DNA from: CAXMRP01 sp965216515
Lineage (GTDB): Bacteria > Pseudomonadota > Alphaproteobacteria > Rhizobiales > Afifellaceae
Direction: 5' to 3'
Assembly: GCA_965216515.1 (NCBI GenBank)
Contig: OZ244173.1
Location: 2,728,001-2,792,000, forward strand
Length of the DNA: 64,000 bases
This document shows, one piece after another, positions 33,526 to 42,147 of the stretch. A model generated the notes under the pieces. It searched no databases, had not been told where the DNA came from, and saw only the letters and a program-made list of their open reading frames with translations. Position 1 is the stretch's first letter; each line of letters starts with the position of its first letter. Both the position numbers and the translations under genes were made by a program.

Positions 33526-34353
33526 TCAGGCACATGCCTTTGTCTGACTTGATCGGGCGATGTGTGTGAACCGTTTGGCTGCAATTCCGGCTGTCGAAAA
33601 CAGCAGTGCCGCTTCATTGGCGACCGATACGAAATCGTAACCGGCCTCGATGTGCCGTTCGGCAATTTCCGGGTTGGGGGCCAGAGCGCCCACAGCCTTT
33701 CCGGCCGCGCGCACCTTTTCGGCAGCCAGGTCGATGGCTGCGGTGACGTCCGGGTGGCTCGCCTGGCCAAGCTTGCCCATACTCGCAGCCAGATCGCCGG
33801 GACCGAAAAACACGGCGTCGACACCGTCAACTCCGGCGATTGCGGTTACATTGTCCAGCGCATCGGCGGTTTCTGCCTGCACGATCAGATAAACGCCGTC
33901 GGAAGCTTTGTTCAGATAGTCAATTTGAAATCCGTATCGGCCGGCCCGGTGCATGGCCGCAACGCCTCGCTTGCCGCGTGGCGGATAGTGCATGGCCTCG
34001 ACCGCGGCTTCCGCCTCCTCGGCAGTTTGCACATAGGGCAGCATCAGCGTGCGGGCACCGGCGTCAAGGAACTGCTTGAGCATTACGCTGTCATTCCATG
34101 GCAATCGCACGATCGGTATCGTTGGCGTCGCGCTCAGTGCCCGCATGTGCATCATCGCGTCGGCCAGTGTGATCGGCGCGTGTTCGCCATCGATCAGAAG
34201 CCAATCGAACCCCGCCCAGCCAAGGCCCTCCGTGGCGTTAACCGAATTCAGCATCGACCAGATGCCAATCAGCGGCCGGCCGCCGGACAGGGATTGCCGA
34301 AACGGATTGGAATGCGGATCCTTGTCGCCGTTCTTGTTTGTTGCCGTATCCAA
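33526..34353 (-). CDS. HpcH/HpaI-family 2-keto-3-deoxy sugar-acid aldolase
   Basis: Class II pyruvate aldolase of 275 residues. The catalytic base H58 lies in LLIDGEHAP, the substrate-binding Arg loop is YPPRGKRG, and metal ligands Glu (VQAET) and Asp (GPGDLAASMG) are in place. The family cleaves 2-keto-3-deoxy-glucarate, -rhamnonate or similar acids to pyruvate plus an aldehyde, the natural next step after an enolase-superfamily dehydratase such as the one at 26778-27899. It is the first gene of the importer operon, preceded by almost 500 bases of non-coding DNA. Confidence 0.91.
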   Translation of the reverse strand: MDTATNKNGDKDPHSNPFRQSLSGGRPLIGIWSMLNSVNATEGLGWAGFDWLLIDGEHAPITLADAMMHMRALSATPTIPIVRLPWNDSVMLKQFLDAGARTLMLPYVQTAEEAEAAVEAMHYPPRGKRGVAAMHRAGRYGFQIDYLNKASDGVYLIVQAETADALDNVTAIAGVDGVDAVFFGPGDLAASMGKLGQASHPDVTAAIDLAAEKVRAAGKAVGALAPNPEIAERHIEAGYDFVSVANEAALLFSTAGIAAKRFTHIARSSQTKACA

Positions 34354-34834
34354 ATCAGTTCACCCGGCCCTACCGGACAGGCCTCCCGCAGCCATGGCAA
34401 TGTCGTGGTGCGCCTCCGCATTTTCCATGGCAGGGGGCGCAGACAACCGCGCATCGATCGCGGTGCCCGACACGTTGCCGCCGATAATGAAATCCTCGTT
34501 CCCGCTACCGGCCATCACCCGGGCTTCACCTGGTTACTGAAGGGCAACGCATTTGGTGCCGAACACGGCCGCCGATTGGCAAACTCTACCGACATGCCGG
34601 TTCTTGCGGTTGGCCGGATGACTGTTGCCGCCCGGTGTGCGGTCGCGTCCGCCCGGATTGTCCTCTTCAGGATGGCGGCGGAATCCACATCTGCCATCCG
34701 CGTATCCACAACAGCGGGATCAAGTCGTTGCGCGATACGCGCTTCCCGGTCCGATGGCATCCGCAATCTCCAACCCGGTCCAAGATGTTGGAACTATACA
34801 GCGATACCCGCGCGACACAAGAAATATCTTACAT
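34354..34834. other. Non-coding region upstream of the sugar-acid operon
   Basis: I find no convincing gene in these 480 bases. An 83-codon minus-strand frame at 34515-34766 has no recognisable domain or ribosome-binding site. The operon promoter must lie here or further upstream, but I could not pick a convincing -35/-10 pair. Confidence 0.4.
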
Positions 34835-34873
34835 ATCAATATCAAGTTTCATTATATGAAACTTGATATTGAT
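34835..34873. promoter_or_regulatory. 39-bp perfect inverted repeat overlapping the amidohydrolase stop
   Basis: Arms ATCAATATCAAGTTTCAT and ATGAAACTTGATATTGAT (18 bp each) flank TAT. The amidohydrolase stop codon (34842-34844) lies in the left arm, so the last codons and the repeat share sequence. The core GTTTCATTATATGAAAC resembles operators of KdgR-type IclR proteins, and an IclR gene lies at 37899-38681. No T-run follows in the direction of transcription, so a simple terminator is less likely but not excluded. Confidence 0.6.
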
Positions 34874-36083
34874 CACATTCCCCTGGCGCATTGTCTCGGA
34901 ACGTGCCTGCCACAAAGGTTCCGCAAGAGACGAGGCGCGATGATCCGATTCGTTCAATGCCTTGAACATCGGCGAAGCGAATGGGCGCATCCCTCTGTTC
35001 CAGAAGGGTCAGGTCGGCGCGCCCGCCGACGGTCAGTTCGCCGAGATCGGCCCGTTTCATCGCCTGTGCCGGATGGTCGGTCGCCATCGCAACAACGTCC
35101 GCAAGGGCGATGCCGCAGTGCATGAGCTTGCTCATCGTGTGCAGAAGGTCAAACGCCGGCCCGTCGACGCACAGTGAATGAACGTCACTGGAGATAATGT
35201 CGGGCAGGAAGCCCTGCGCGATGGCGGCTTCGGCGCTGTCGAAGCCAAACGCACCCATCCCGTGGCCGATGTCGAACAGCACGCCGCGGTCTCGTGCCTT
35301 CACCAGTGCCGGCAGGACATTGCCGACACCATCGACCGGTGCATTGGGCGCCGGCCGGAAGCAATGGGTCAGGATATCGCCCGGACGCAGCCGGGCGAGG
35401 ATTTCGGAATAGGTCGGCGGCGGTTTGCCGATATGCGCCATCACCGGCAGTCCCGTTCGCTCTGCCGCCTCGATGGCCCGATCGAGGGCAAGTAACCCGA
35501 TATCGCCCGATGTGCGCGCGCCAAGTCTGACTTTGACACCAACCACGACATGGCGATTGGCGTTGATCGTTTCGACGCAATGATCGACCGATAGCAGTTC
35601 GCGCACGGCCGCCTCTCCGACGACATAGTCGCGGTCAAACACGAAAATGCCCGGATAGGAGATGTTGACAAAAGCGAGGAGACGGAGCGGCGAACCGGCA
35701 AAAACAAAATCGCGAAGGCCGGCGAAGTTGCCCGCGCCGGCGCTTCCCGCATCGACCATGGTGACGGTCCCGGATCGCTTCGCGATCGGTTCCGGTTCCA
35801 CACCGTACGCGGTCGCGCGATGATAAATATGTGTGTGCAGGTCGATCAGGCCGGGAACGACCAGCATGCCCTCCGCGTGAACGATGTTGTCGGCCTGGTC
35901 TTGCGGCAGCCCATCTGCGATCGCGGCGATCTTGTCGCCGCTGATGGCAACATCGCTGCGGGCATCGAAGCCGTTTCTCGGGTCGATGACACGCGCCCCG
36001 GCAATCAGCGCATCCCATCGGGGCCGCGATGTCGCCGCATCGGATGTTGTCATGCCGGATGTCACGCTGCCAGGGTTCACCAT
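34842..36083 (-). CDS. Metal-dependent amidohydrolase/deacetylase (dihydroorotase-like)
   Basis: TIM-barrel metallohydrolase of 413 residues in the amidohydrolase/deacetylase group. Metal ligands visible are HxH in LIDLHTHIY, a candidate carboxylated lysine in VVVGVKVRLG, His in VMAHIG and THCFRP, and the catalytic Asp in SSDVHS. Members of this group often accompany SelA-like PLP enzymes in amino-sugar-acid pathways; here that enzyme is only in the distant 5986-7182 operon. The ATG overlaps the upstream SDR gene by 7 bases, so the two are coupled. Substrate unknown; a cyclic amide, lactam or N-acyl compound is plausible. Confidence 0.88.
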   Translation of the reverse strand: MVNPGSVTSGMTTSDAATSRPRWDALIAGARVIDPRNGFDARSDVAISGDKIAAIADGLPQDQADNIVHAEGMLVVPGLIDLHTHIYHRATAYGVEPEPIAKRSGTVTMVDAGSAGAGNFAGLRDFVFAGSPLRLLAFVNISYPGIFVFDRDYVVGEAAVRELLSVDHCVETINANRHVVVGVKVRLGARTSGDIGLLALDRAIEAAERTGLPVMAHIGKPPPTYSEILARLRPGDILTHCFRPAPNAPVDGVGNVLPALVKARDRGVLFDIGHGMGAFGFDSAEAAIAQGFLPDIISSDVHSLCVDGPAFDLLHTMSKLMHCGIALADVVAMATDHPAQAMKRADLGELTVGGRADLTLLEQRDAPIRFADVQGIERIGSSRLVSCGTFVAGTFRDNAPGECDQYQVSYNET

Positions 36084-36748
36084 TCCAGGGGTGTTCCATC
36101 ATAGTTGAATATCTGACCGGTTTCGTGATTGCCCAATCGGCGGATCAGATCGCGCATCTTTGCAACGCTTTCGCTGACCGGCAGGGCGGCGATTCCGCCG
36201 CCACCAGCGGTATCGACCCAGCCTGGATGTATCGACACGACCGTGATGCCGCGGGCGAACAGGTCGATCGCCAGGCTGCGTGTGATCGCGTTGAGCCCGG
36301 CCTTGCTGGCACGATAGCCGTAGTGGCCACCGGAAAGATTGAGCCCGATGCACCCCATGCGACTGGTGATGGCGGCGATCCGGGGCGATTTGCCCGCTGC
36401 AATATTGTCGACAAGCGCCTCGATCAGCCGCAGCGGACCGATGGCGTTAATCTCATACATGGTCCGCATATACTCGATGTTCAGGCTACCCAGCTTGCCG
36501 ACTTCCAGACCAACCCCGGCATTCGACACGAGAAGATCGATCGGCGTCGCCCCGAGCGCCCGGGCAAGTTCGCCGAAGTCCGCATCGATGGTGAGATCGA
36601 GCTTCAGGTTTCGCAAGCCCTCGCGGGATGGCAAGGCGGTTGCCGGATCGCGATAGGTGGCAATGACGTCCCAACCCGCATTGACATATTGGTTTGCGAA
36701 CTCCCGCCCTATTCCGGTGTCGCAGCCAGTGATCAGCACCGCCGGCAT
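36077..36748 (-). CDS. SDR-family oxidoreductase (short, CsgA-like)
   Basis: Short-chain dehydrogenase of 223 residues. The nucleotide motif is GCDTGIG at the extreme N-terminus, then SNAGVG, the catalytic Ser in ITSRMG and the Tyr/Lys pair in YRASKAG. It resembles the C-factor-like/sniffer SDR group. It is translationally coupled to the downstream amidohydrolase. It probably reduces or oxidises an intermediate of the same pathway. Confidence 0.88.
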   Translation of the reverse strand: MPAVLITGCDTGIGREFANQYVNAGWDVIATYRDPATALPSREGLRNLKLDLTIDADFGELARALGATPIDLLVSNAGVGLEVGKLGSLNIEYMRTMYEINAIGPLRLIEALVDNIAAGKSPRIAAITSRMGCIGLNLSGGHYGYRASKAGLNAITRSLAIDLFARGITVVSIHPGWVDTAGGGGIAALPVSESVAKMRDLIRRLGNHETGQIFNYDGTPLEW

Positions 36749-36901
36749 GGCCTGTCATCCTGCCTGGTTGTCGCGTCGCGTTCCGAACGCCCGTTCCGCC
36801 GTGCGCACCGGTATCTTCTGCGACGGTTGCAATTGCCGTGATCGGGCATCCGCCGCGGATCGCTGCCAAGCATGCCGGCGCTTTGCATGACCGCTGTCAC
36901 C

Positions 36902-37780
36902 TCAGCCATGGTCCGTCGCTCCGCAGCCGATACGTACCCTGTGCCGCTCCCGCGCACCGGGAACCAGGATGCGCATGGACGGTTTGTCGAAGAACTCGCC
37001 GTCGAATCCGTCGGGATCGCCATGCCCGGTCCAGCTTTCGATCGAAAGAAACGGCGCACCGGATTTGGTCCAGATTGCGATATGGGGAAAGCCCTGATTG
37101 TCGACCCGGATCGCCGGGCGGTCGGTCGGTTGGAATGTCACGTTCTTGCTGCGTGCATTCAAGAAACACAAAGCGCCGGAGTCGAGATTGTCGTTCGTCA
37201 GTTCAAGGATACAACCGTCCAGTTCGATCGGCCGCCGGCGCGTGGCAAACAGGTTGTCGGTCGTGATTGCCGGGACATGCGGCTGCTCCTCCCTGTCGAA
37301 CACCACTTTGCCCGCTGCATCGGTTGCCCTGCCGGGCCATGAGAATCCGGGATGAAAACCGACAGCGTAGGGCATCGAACCATCACCGGTGTTGGCGACG
37401 TCGAAGTCCACGGCAATGCAGCGCCGGTCGATGCGGTAGGTTACTGAAAATTCAAAGGCAAAGGGATAGCAGCGCCTGGTGTCCGGCGTGTCGCTCAGGC
37501 GAAACGTCACCATGTTTTTCGAACGCGCGGCGATGCGGAAGCGGCACGATGACGCAAAGCCGTGCAAGTTCATCGGATACCGCCGTCCGCCTATGGCAAT
37601 TGTGCCGCCGCAACACTGTCCGACAACCGGAAACAACACCGGCGCCGAACGCCGCCAGTGCTTTTCGTCGCCCTGCCACAGAAGCTGCAGGCGGTTGATG
37701 GTCCAGGATTTCAACTCCGCGCCCATGGTCGTTGCCTGTAGGGACGAAGCGCCATCGGTTACTGTCACGATATCGCTCAC
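36902..37780 (-). CDS. Aldose 1-epimerase family protein (galactose mutarotase-like)
   Basis: Protein of 292 residues with a beta-supersandwich mutarotase fold. NLHGFA carries the first catalytic-site His, GFHPGFSWPG the second, and the general base Glu is probably in LSIESWTGHGDP. It belongs to the YeaD/LacX-like branch rather than GalM proper. It interconverts alpha and beta anomers so that sugar uptake or dehydrogenation is not limited by mutarotation. A 153-base gap separates it from the SDR gene and 118 bases separate it from the IclR gene; all are on the minus strand. Confidence 0.87.
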   Translation of the reverse strand: MSDIVTVTDGASSLQATTMGAELKSWTINRLQLLWQGDEKHWRRSAPVLFPVVGQCCGGTIAIGGRRYPMNLHGFASSCRFRIAARSKNMVTFRLSDTPDTRRCYPFAFEFSVTYRIDRRCIAVDFDVANTGDGSMPYAVGFHPGFSWPGRATDAAGKVVFDREEQPHVPAITTDNLFATRRRPIELDGCILELTNDNLDSGALCFLNARSKNVTFQPTDRPAIRVDNQGFPHIAIWTKSGAPFLSIESWTGHGDPDGFDGEFFDKPSMRILVPGARERHRVRIGCGATDHG

Positions 37781-37898
37781 GCGGAAACTCGATCGACCAT
37801 GGCAGTTCCTGACGGCATCACGTTCAGCACACTGCCGGTCCCATAGGTGGGCCGCTCCTGGCAGCCATGACCGCCGGTCGCTGTTGGCGTGCTCATGT

Positions 37899-38681
37899 TC
37901 AGGCCGCGGCCCGGAAGCCGAGTTTGGCCGATATCAGGTCGCCGGCATCGCGCGCCGCATCGACAATTTGCCTGAAACGGGGTGAGTTGGCCTCGATCCC
38001 GAAACTCGAAATGCTCAAACTGGCGGTGACGCGTCCGGAGGCGGTGCGCAGAGGAACGGCGGCACAGATGACCAGTTCGTTGAACTCGCGGTCATCGATG
38101 GCGTATCCGGCCCGACGGACGTTCTCCAACTCCAGGCGATAGCTTTCGGCGTCGGCGATTGTCCGATCGGTTTTTGCCGGCATGCCCGAGTCTTCCAGGA
38201 TCCTTTCCACTTCGCTCCAGGGCATCTCCGCAACAAGCACCTTGCCGAGCGCGGTGCTGTGAATGGGGCGCCGGCTGCCGATCTGCGTGTTAATCCGAAG
38301 TTCCAGATTATCCGGCTCGACTTTTTCGACATAGATGACTTCGTCATTGCCGAGGACTGCAAGTTGTACGGTCTCTCCGATTTCCCGACACGTACGCTCC
38401 ATTATCGGACGTGCGATTTCCCGCAGATCGCTTCCGCGGTTTCCACGCGACGCGATTTCGTACAATCCGGTGCCAAGCGTCCAGATTTTTCCGGCGCGCT
38501 CCTGTTCGACAAGCCCGTTGTGTTCCAGAGACTTCAGAAACCGCAGCACGGTTGCCTTGTGCAGCCGGGTTTTCAGGCTCAGCTCGGTTAGCGTCACACC
38601 GTCCGGATTGCGTGACAGCGTATCGAGCAATTCGACCGTACGGTCGATCACCTGAACTTTGGAACTTCCTTTTTCTGCCAT
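37899..38681 (-). CDS. IclR-family transcriptional regulator (sugar-acid cluster)
   Basis: Regulator of 260 residues from the ATG at 38681. The winged helix-turn-helix covers about residues 9-75 (VIDRTVELLDTL, LTELSLKTRLHKATVLRFLK). The C-terminal IclR effector domain includes RRPIHSTALGKVLVAE and RRAGYAIDDREFNELVICAA. A longer frame to 38789 is open, but would place an inverted repeat (38785-38806) at its start and has an unlikely N-terminus. It heads the minus-strand cluster of epimerase, SDR, amidohydrolase and probably aldolase/importer genes, its likely targets. Confidence 0.91.
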   Translation of the reverse strand: MAEKGSSKVQVIDRTVELLDTLSRNPDGVTLTELSLKTRLHKATVLRFLKSLEHNGLVEQERAGKIWTLGTGLYEIASRGNRGSDLREIARPIMERTCREIGETVQLAVLGNDEVIYVEKVEPDNLELRINTQIGSRRPIHSTALGKVLVAEMPWSEVERILEDSGMPAKTDRTIADAESYRLELENVRRAGYAIDDREFNELVICAAVPLRTASGRVTASLSISSFGIEANSPRFRQIVDAARDAGDLISAKLGFRAAA

Positions 38682-38784
38682 CGCACCCGCCAGTTCCCGA
38701 TCGAGTTTCCCGATACAGTGACCATTCGGAGCCGTGTCTGGCCGCAACGAGCCATATCGGCGAACGGATTCCATTTTGCACAGG

Positions 38785-38806
38785 CGCATATCAGTTTCAA
38801 TATGCG
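38785..38806 (-). promoter_or_regulatory. Inverted repeat upstream of IclR gene
   Basis: CGCATAT-N8-ATATGCG is a perfect 7-bp inverted repeat about 104 bases upstream of the IclR ATG. The spacer contains GTTTCA, also present in the core of the 34835-34873 repeat (TATCAAGTTTCA there, TATCAGTTTCA here). It may be an autoregulatory operator. Confidence 0.5.
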
Positions 38807-39029
38807 ATTTTCTGTTTTACCTGTTGATCCAATAAGTGCTTGCCAGGCGCATCGATCCGATCAGTGCGTCAGCTTGCCGGCCGGCGAAAATCCGATTTTG
38901 GCAATATGTTTCCGGAACTGTTGAAATGCCGGCCTGTTTGCCCGTTTGGAAGGCAACGATCTGCCCGGAGCGGGTAATTACCTGACAGCAGGCCGTCGGA
39001 TGGAGGCGCGCGACGGCAAGGGTTGGGCG

Positions 39030-39705
39030 CGGCTGTATTACTCCGGTCTGAGCCGAATGCACGAGACGTCGTTCAGCCAGATGCGCCCCTTCTCGGGTAG
39101 TTTTGGCGGCACTTTCAGCCCTTTCCGCTACCACGGCCGTTCGACACGGCTGTCGCTGACCTGCCTGCCTGCTTCTCTCAGCAGGGCTGCGACCTGGCGG
39201 TAGCCATAGTGTCCGTATTGACGGCCAATTTGATCATGTCGGCCACCTGTTGTCCTTCGTCCGCACGGCCTTGTGGTCGGCGAAGCTGGATTGAACGATG
39301 CTGGCCGGGAATCTGACAGACCCGACGCGCCGACGCAGCTTGTCGGCGACATGCACGATCGATGCAGGCACGACGAGGCGAGGGTCTCAGAAGATTTCCG
39401 GACAGCCTCGGCCAGGATGAGCTTGTCCTGGTTCAGATCCGGGACGGCCTTCCTCAATCGTTCGTTCTCCTTCCGGAGCCGCTTGATCTCTCCAAGTCGG
39501 GCGGTTCCCATCACGCCACAGAGCTTGCGCCTGCGGTAGTAGGTTTACGCGGTGATGCGTACCTCGCGGATCATATCGATTCGGCTCATTCCTAGCCCAC
39601 GAGTACATCAATCTGCCGCAGTTTCGTGACAATCTCTCCCGGTCGGTGTCGCTTGTTCGCCATCTCCGATCCTCTGTTTCACAACCAGCGGGGCGGACCA
39701 AGTCA
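39030..39705 (-). mobile_element. Degenerate IS3-family (IS407-group-like) insertion sequence remnant
   Basis: On the minus strand an OrfA begins at the ATG at 39663 (MANKRHRPGEIVTKLRQIDVL). It then needs one frame change, passes an in-frame TAA at the segment before TYYRRRKLCGVMGTARLGEI, and ends in RLRKENERLRKAVPDLNQDK, the classical leucine-zipper end of IS3 OrfA. OrfB remains only as HYGYRQVAALLREAGRQVSD, then RVERPW, a stop, and KGLKVPPKLPEKGR to LRPE, where similarity ends near 39035. Everything carrying the DDE catalytic residues is gone. TGACTTGGTCCGCCCCG at 39689-39705 (minus) looks like its terminal repeat. It is immobile. Confidence 0.85.
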
Positions 39706-39731
39706 GTTGGCGAGTGGCCCATGCGCGCCGC

Positions 39732-40454
39732 CTAAGGTTTCAGATCCACTTCAAGATGGATGTAGTCACCCCGGTAAATCGCCTCGCCGAGATACATCAC
39801 CGAACCGTCCGGCCCGGTAAACACACGGCGTATTTCGGCAACCGGCGTATTCACCGATATGTGCAGGTCCCTGGCAACCTCGATATCGGCGGCGCTTATG
39901 TTGAGCGTCTGGCGCGCTTGCGCGATTTCAACTCCGGGCAGTGACGTGAGCAATGGGATAACAACCTCGCGCCGGAAGCGCTTCGGCGCCAGCCTGTACA
40001 CGCGCTCGTCGATGAAAATCGAGACCACGCAATAGGGTTCACCATCGCGCGCATGCACCCGGCGCATATGAAAATAGCCCGGGGCCGGGCTGCCGTCTCG
40101 CTCTGTCAGGCGCGGGCTTTCACGGGATTCCAGGATATTGGAGAGGTCCGGCGTATCGCCGCGATACATCTCGACCAGATCGTCAAGCGTGGTTTGCACG
40201 AGCAGCCGGCGGTCGCGCCCGGCCTCGGCCGTCACAAATGTCCCGCGTCCGCGCTGCGGCGACAGCAAACCCTCCTTGGCGAGAAGTTGGGCCGCCTGGC
40301 GGACTGTGACCCGGGCCACGCCAAACTCCTCCATCAGCTTGTCGATGGACGGCAGAACCTGGCCGGTTGGCCAGACACCCCTTTTGATCCGGTGGCGCAT
40401 GACGTCGGCAAGCTGCACGTATCGCGGGATCGGCACATTCTCGAACATGTTCAT
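39732..40454 (-). CDS. GntR-family regulator with UTRA domain (sulfatase operon)
   Basis: Regulator of about 240 residues. The N-terminal GntR winged helix runs from YVQLADVMRHRI to RGRGTFVT (GQVLPSIDKLMEEFGVARVT is the recognition segment), followed by a HutC-type UTRA ligand domain ending RRVFTGPDGSVMYLGEAIYR. The start is the ATG at 40454 (an ATG at 40448 is equivalent); a longer frame to 40703 is not credible because it would cover the divergent promoter. It is transcribed away from the importer/sulfatase operon, and repeats at 40481-40515 lie between them. Confidence 0.9.
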   Translation of the reverse strand: MNMFENVPIPRYVQLADVMRHRIKRGVWPTGQVLPSIDKLMEEFGVARVTVRQAAQLLAKEGLLSPQRGRGTFVTAEAGRDRRLLVQTTLDDLVEMYRGDTPDLSNILESRESPRLTERDGSPAPGYFHMRRVHARDGEPYCVVSIFIDERVYRLAPKRFRREVVIPLLTSLPGVEIAQARQTLNISAADIEVARDLHISVNTPVAEIRRVFTGPDGSVMYLGEAIYRGDYIHLEVDLKP

Positions 40455-40480
40455 CGATGGCGACCAGAAAATACTTGCAA

Positions 40481-40515
40481 TAAACATCCTATTGATAGAA
40501 TGTTTAAGATGTTTA
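40481..40515. promoter_or_regulatory. Candidate GntR operator between divergent genes
   Basis: Inverted repeat TAAACAT-N12-ATGTTTA (40481-40506) with an extra direct copy of ATGTTTA at 40509-40515, nine bases after the previous one. A -10-like TAGAAT (40496-40501) is inside the repeat. The site lies 27 bases upstream of the GntR ATG and about 190 bases upstream of the binding-protein ATG. Confidence 0.6.
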
Positions 40516-40703
40516 CAGGGTACGGGAGAACCTTCATCGCTGCAACCGAAATTCGCAGCGGGTGCCGCGGCGCCGGGCAAGAACAGGGGCCGCAGCACCA
40601 GGCAAGAACACATGTCGCGCGGCTCGGGATTTCCGCCGGGCTCCGATCGGAAAGCCCGGCGCCGTCTGCCGCGACAAGGCTTCAACTCAGGGAGGATTAC
40701 CAA

Positions 40704-42128
40704 ATGTCACATCGCCGAACCATCGGACGAAACAACAGGCAATTTGAAGTCTCACGCCGCAGGCTGCTCAAGTCTGCCGCGTCCGGTGCTGCGATTTTGG
40801 CGGCGCCGGGATTGCTTGCTCGTCATGCCCGGGCGCAGGGCAAGTTCGACAGCCTTCAGGCCGCGAAAATCGACTGGCGCCAGGCCGAAGGGTCGACAAT
40901 CACGATTGGCGTAATACCGGCCGGGTACTTCAAGAATCTCGAGGCGCTTCTGCCTGACTTTCAGGCTCTGACCGGCATCGAAGCGCGACTGGAAATGACC
41001 CCGCCCGGTCAGATCCGCCAGAAGGCAATTCTGGATCTGTCCAGCAAGACCGGCACATGGGCAAGCCACGCTGCCGATCCGATGTTTTATCCGCTTTATG
41101 TTTCCAACGGCTGGATCGATCCGCTCGATGCCTATCTTGGCGACAATGCGCTCACCGACAACGGATGGTTCGCATATGAGGATATTCTTGCCGGCTGGCG
41201 CGGCGTGACGTCCATCGACGGTACGCCCTACGGCATTCCCTACGATGGCGAAGCGACCGTGCAGGTCTATCGCAAGGATGTCTACGACAAGATGGGTATC
41301 TCGCCTGCGGAGACGCTGGAGGACTACGCCGCCAACGCCGCCAAGGTTCACAATCCCGATCAACGCCTGTGGGGTGCCGCGTTGCGCGGCTTCAAGGGCG
41401 CGGGCCAGAACATGTACATCTATCCTTCGATCCTGCTCGCCTATGGCGGCAAGTGGTTCGACGACAATGGCAAGATGGTGGTCAACACCCAGGAAGGCGT
41501 CGCCGCATTGGAGTGGTATGTCAGTCTGCTCAACAATTACGCTCCGAGCGGTGTTGAAAACTGGAACTGGCCGGACATAGCCGATGCGTTCGGGCAGGGC
41601 ACGCTTGGCTCCTACATCGATTCACACAGCTCTGCTGCGGTGATCGCAAACCCCGAAAAGTCCCAGGTCATTGGCAAGGTCGGCTTCGCCCGCTGGCCGA
41701 AGGGACCGTCTGGTCGCCGCGTCACCTCGATCTGGAACTGGAGCTTCCCGATCAACGGCGCATTGCCGCAGAAGGACAAGGTCGCAACCTGGCTGTTCAT
41801 TCAGTGGGCGTGCTCGAAAGAAGCGCAGGTGGCGACGTCCTACGCTTTCGATGGCGCCTACAAGCGCTTTGGTGCGAACCGGACTTCGGTGTGGGCCGAC
41901 GGGTCCTATCGCTCGCTGTTGAACGCCGCCGGCGACGGTCTTGTCGATGCCGCGGAGGCCTCCATCCAGAACGATACGGACGTGGAATGGCGTCCGCGCC
42001 TGCCGCAATGGCCGGCGGTCGGCGAGATCATGGCGACTGCGATACAGGCGAGCCTTGTCGGTCAGGCCAAACCGGCCGAAGCGCTCAATGACGCGCAAAC
42101 AAAGATCGAAAAGGCACTCAAAGGCTGA
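40704..42128 (+). CDS. ABC importer binding protein with Tat signal (SBP_bac_1), sulfatase operon
   Basis: Extracellular solute-binding protein of 474 residues. The ATG at 40704 has GGAGGA seven bases upstream. The N-terminus carries a twin-arginine motif (SRRRLLK) and a hydrophobic stretch ending ARHARAQG, so it is exported folded by the Tat route, which is less common for CUT1 binding proteins. The body shows family-1 features (TWASHAADPMFYPLYVSNGW, GIPYDGEATVQVYRKD). First gene of an operon with two permeases, an ATPase and a sulfatase, so the ligand may be a sulfated sugar or polyol. Confidence 0.92.
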   Translation: MSHRRTIGRNNRQFEVSRRRLLKSAASGAAILAAPGLLARHARAQGKFDSLQAAKIDWRQAEGSTITIGVIPAGYFKNLEALLPDFQALTGIEARLEMTPPGQIRQKAILDLSSKTGTWASHAADPMFYPLYVSNGWIDPLDAYLGDNALTDNGWFAYEDILAGWRGVTSIDGTPYGIPYDGEATVQVYRKDVYDKMGISPAETLEDYAANAAKVHNPDQRLWGAALRGFKGAGQNMYIYPSILLAYGGKWFDDNGKMVVNTQEGVAALEWYVSLLNNYAPSGVENWNWPDIADAFGQGTLGSYIDSHSSAAVIANPEKSQVIGKVGFARWPKGPSGRRVTSIWNWSFPINGALPQKDKVATWLFIQWACSKEAQVATSYAFDGAYKRFGANRTSVWADGSYRSLLNAAGDGLVDAAEASIQNDTDVEWRPRLPQWPAVGEIMATAIQASLVGQAKPAEALNDAQTKIEKALKG

Positions 42129-42147
42129 CAGCCCGAAAGCGCCAGCC

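Noticed and set aside
34515..34766. 83-codon minus-strand gene upstream of the aldolase
   Set aside because: No ribosome-binding site, domain or hydrophobic pattern; likely chance open frame.
39128..39514. Functional small protein encoded by the IS-like frame
   Set aside because: The frame joins the end of OrfA with a fragment of OrfB by chance and contains only transposase pieces.
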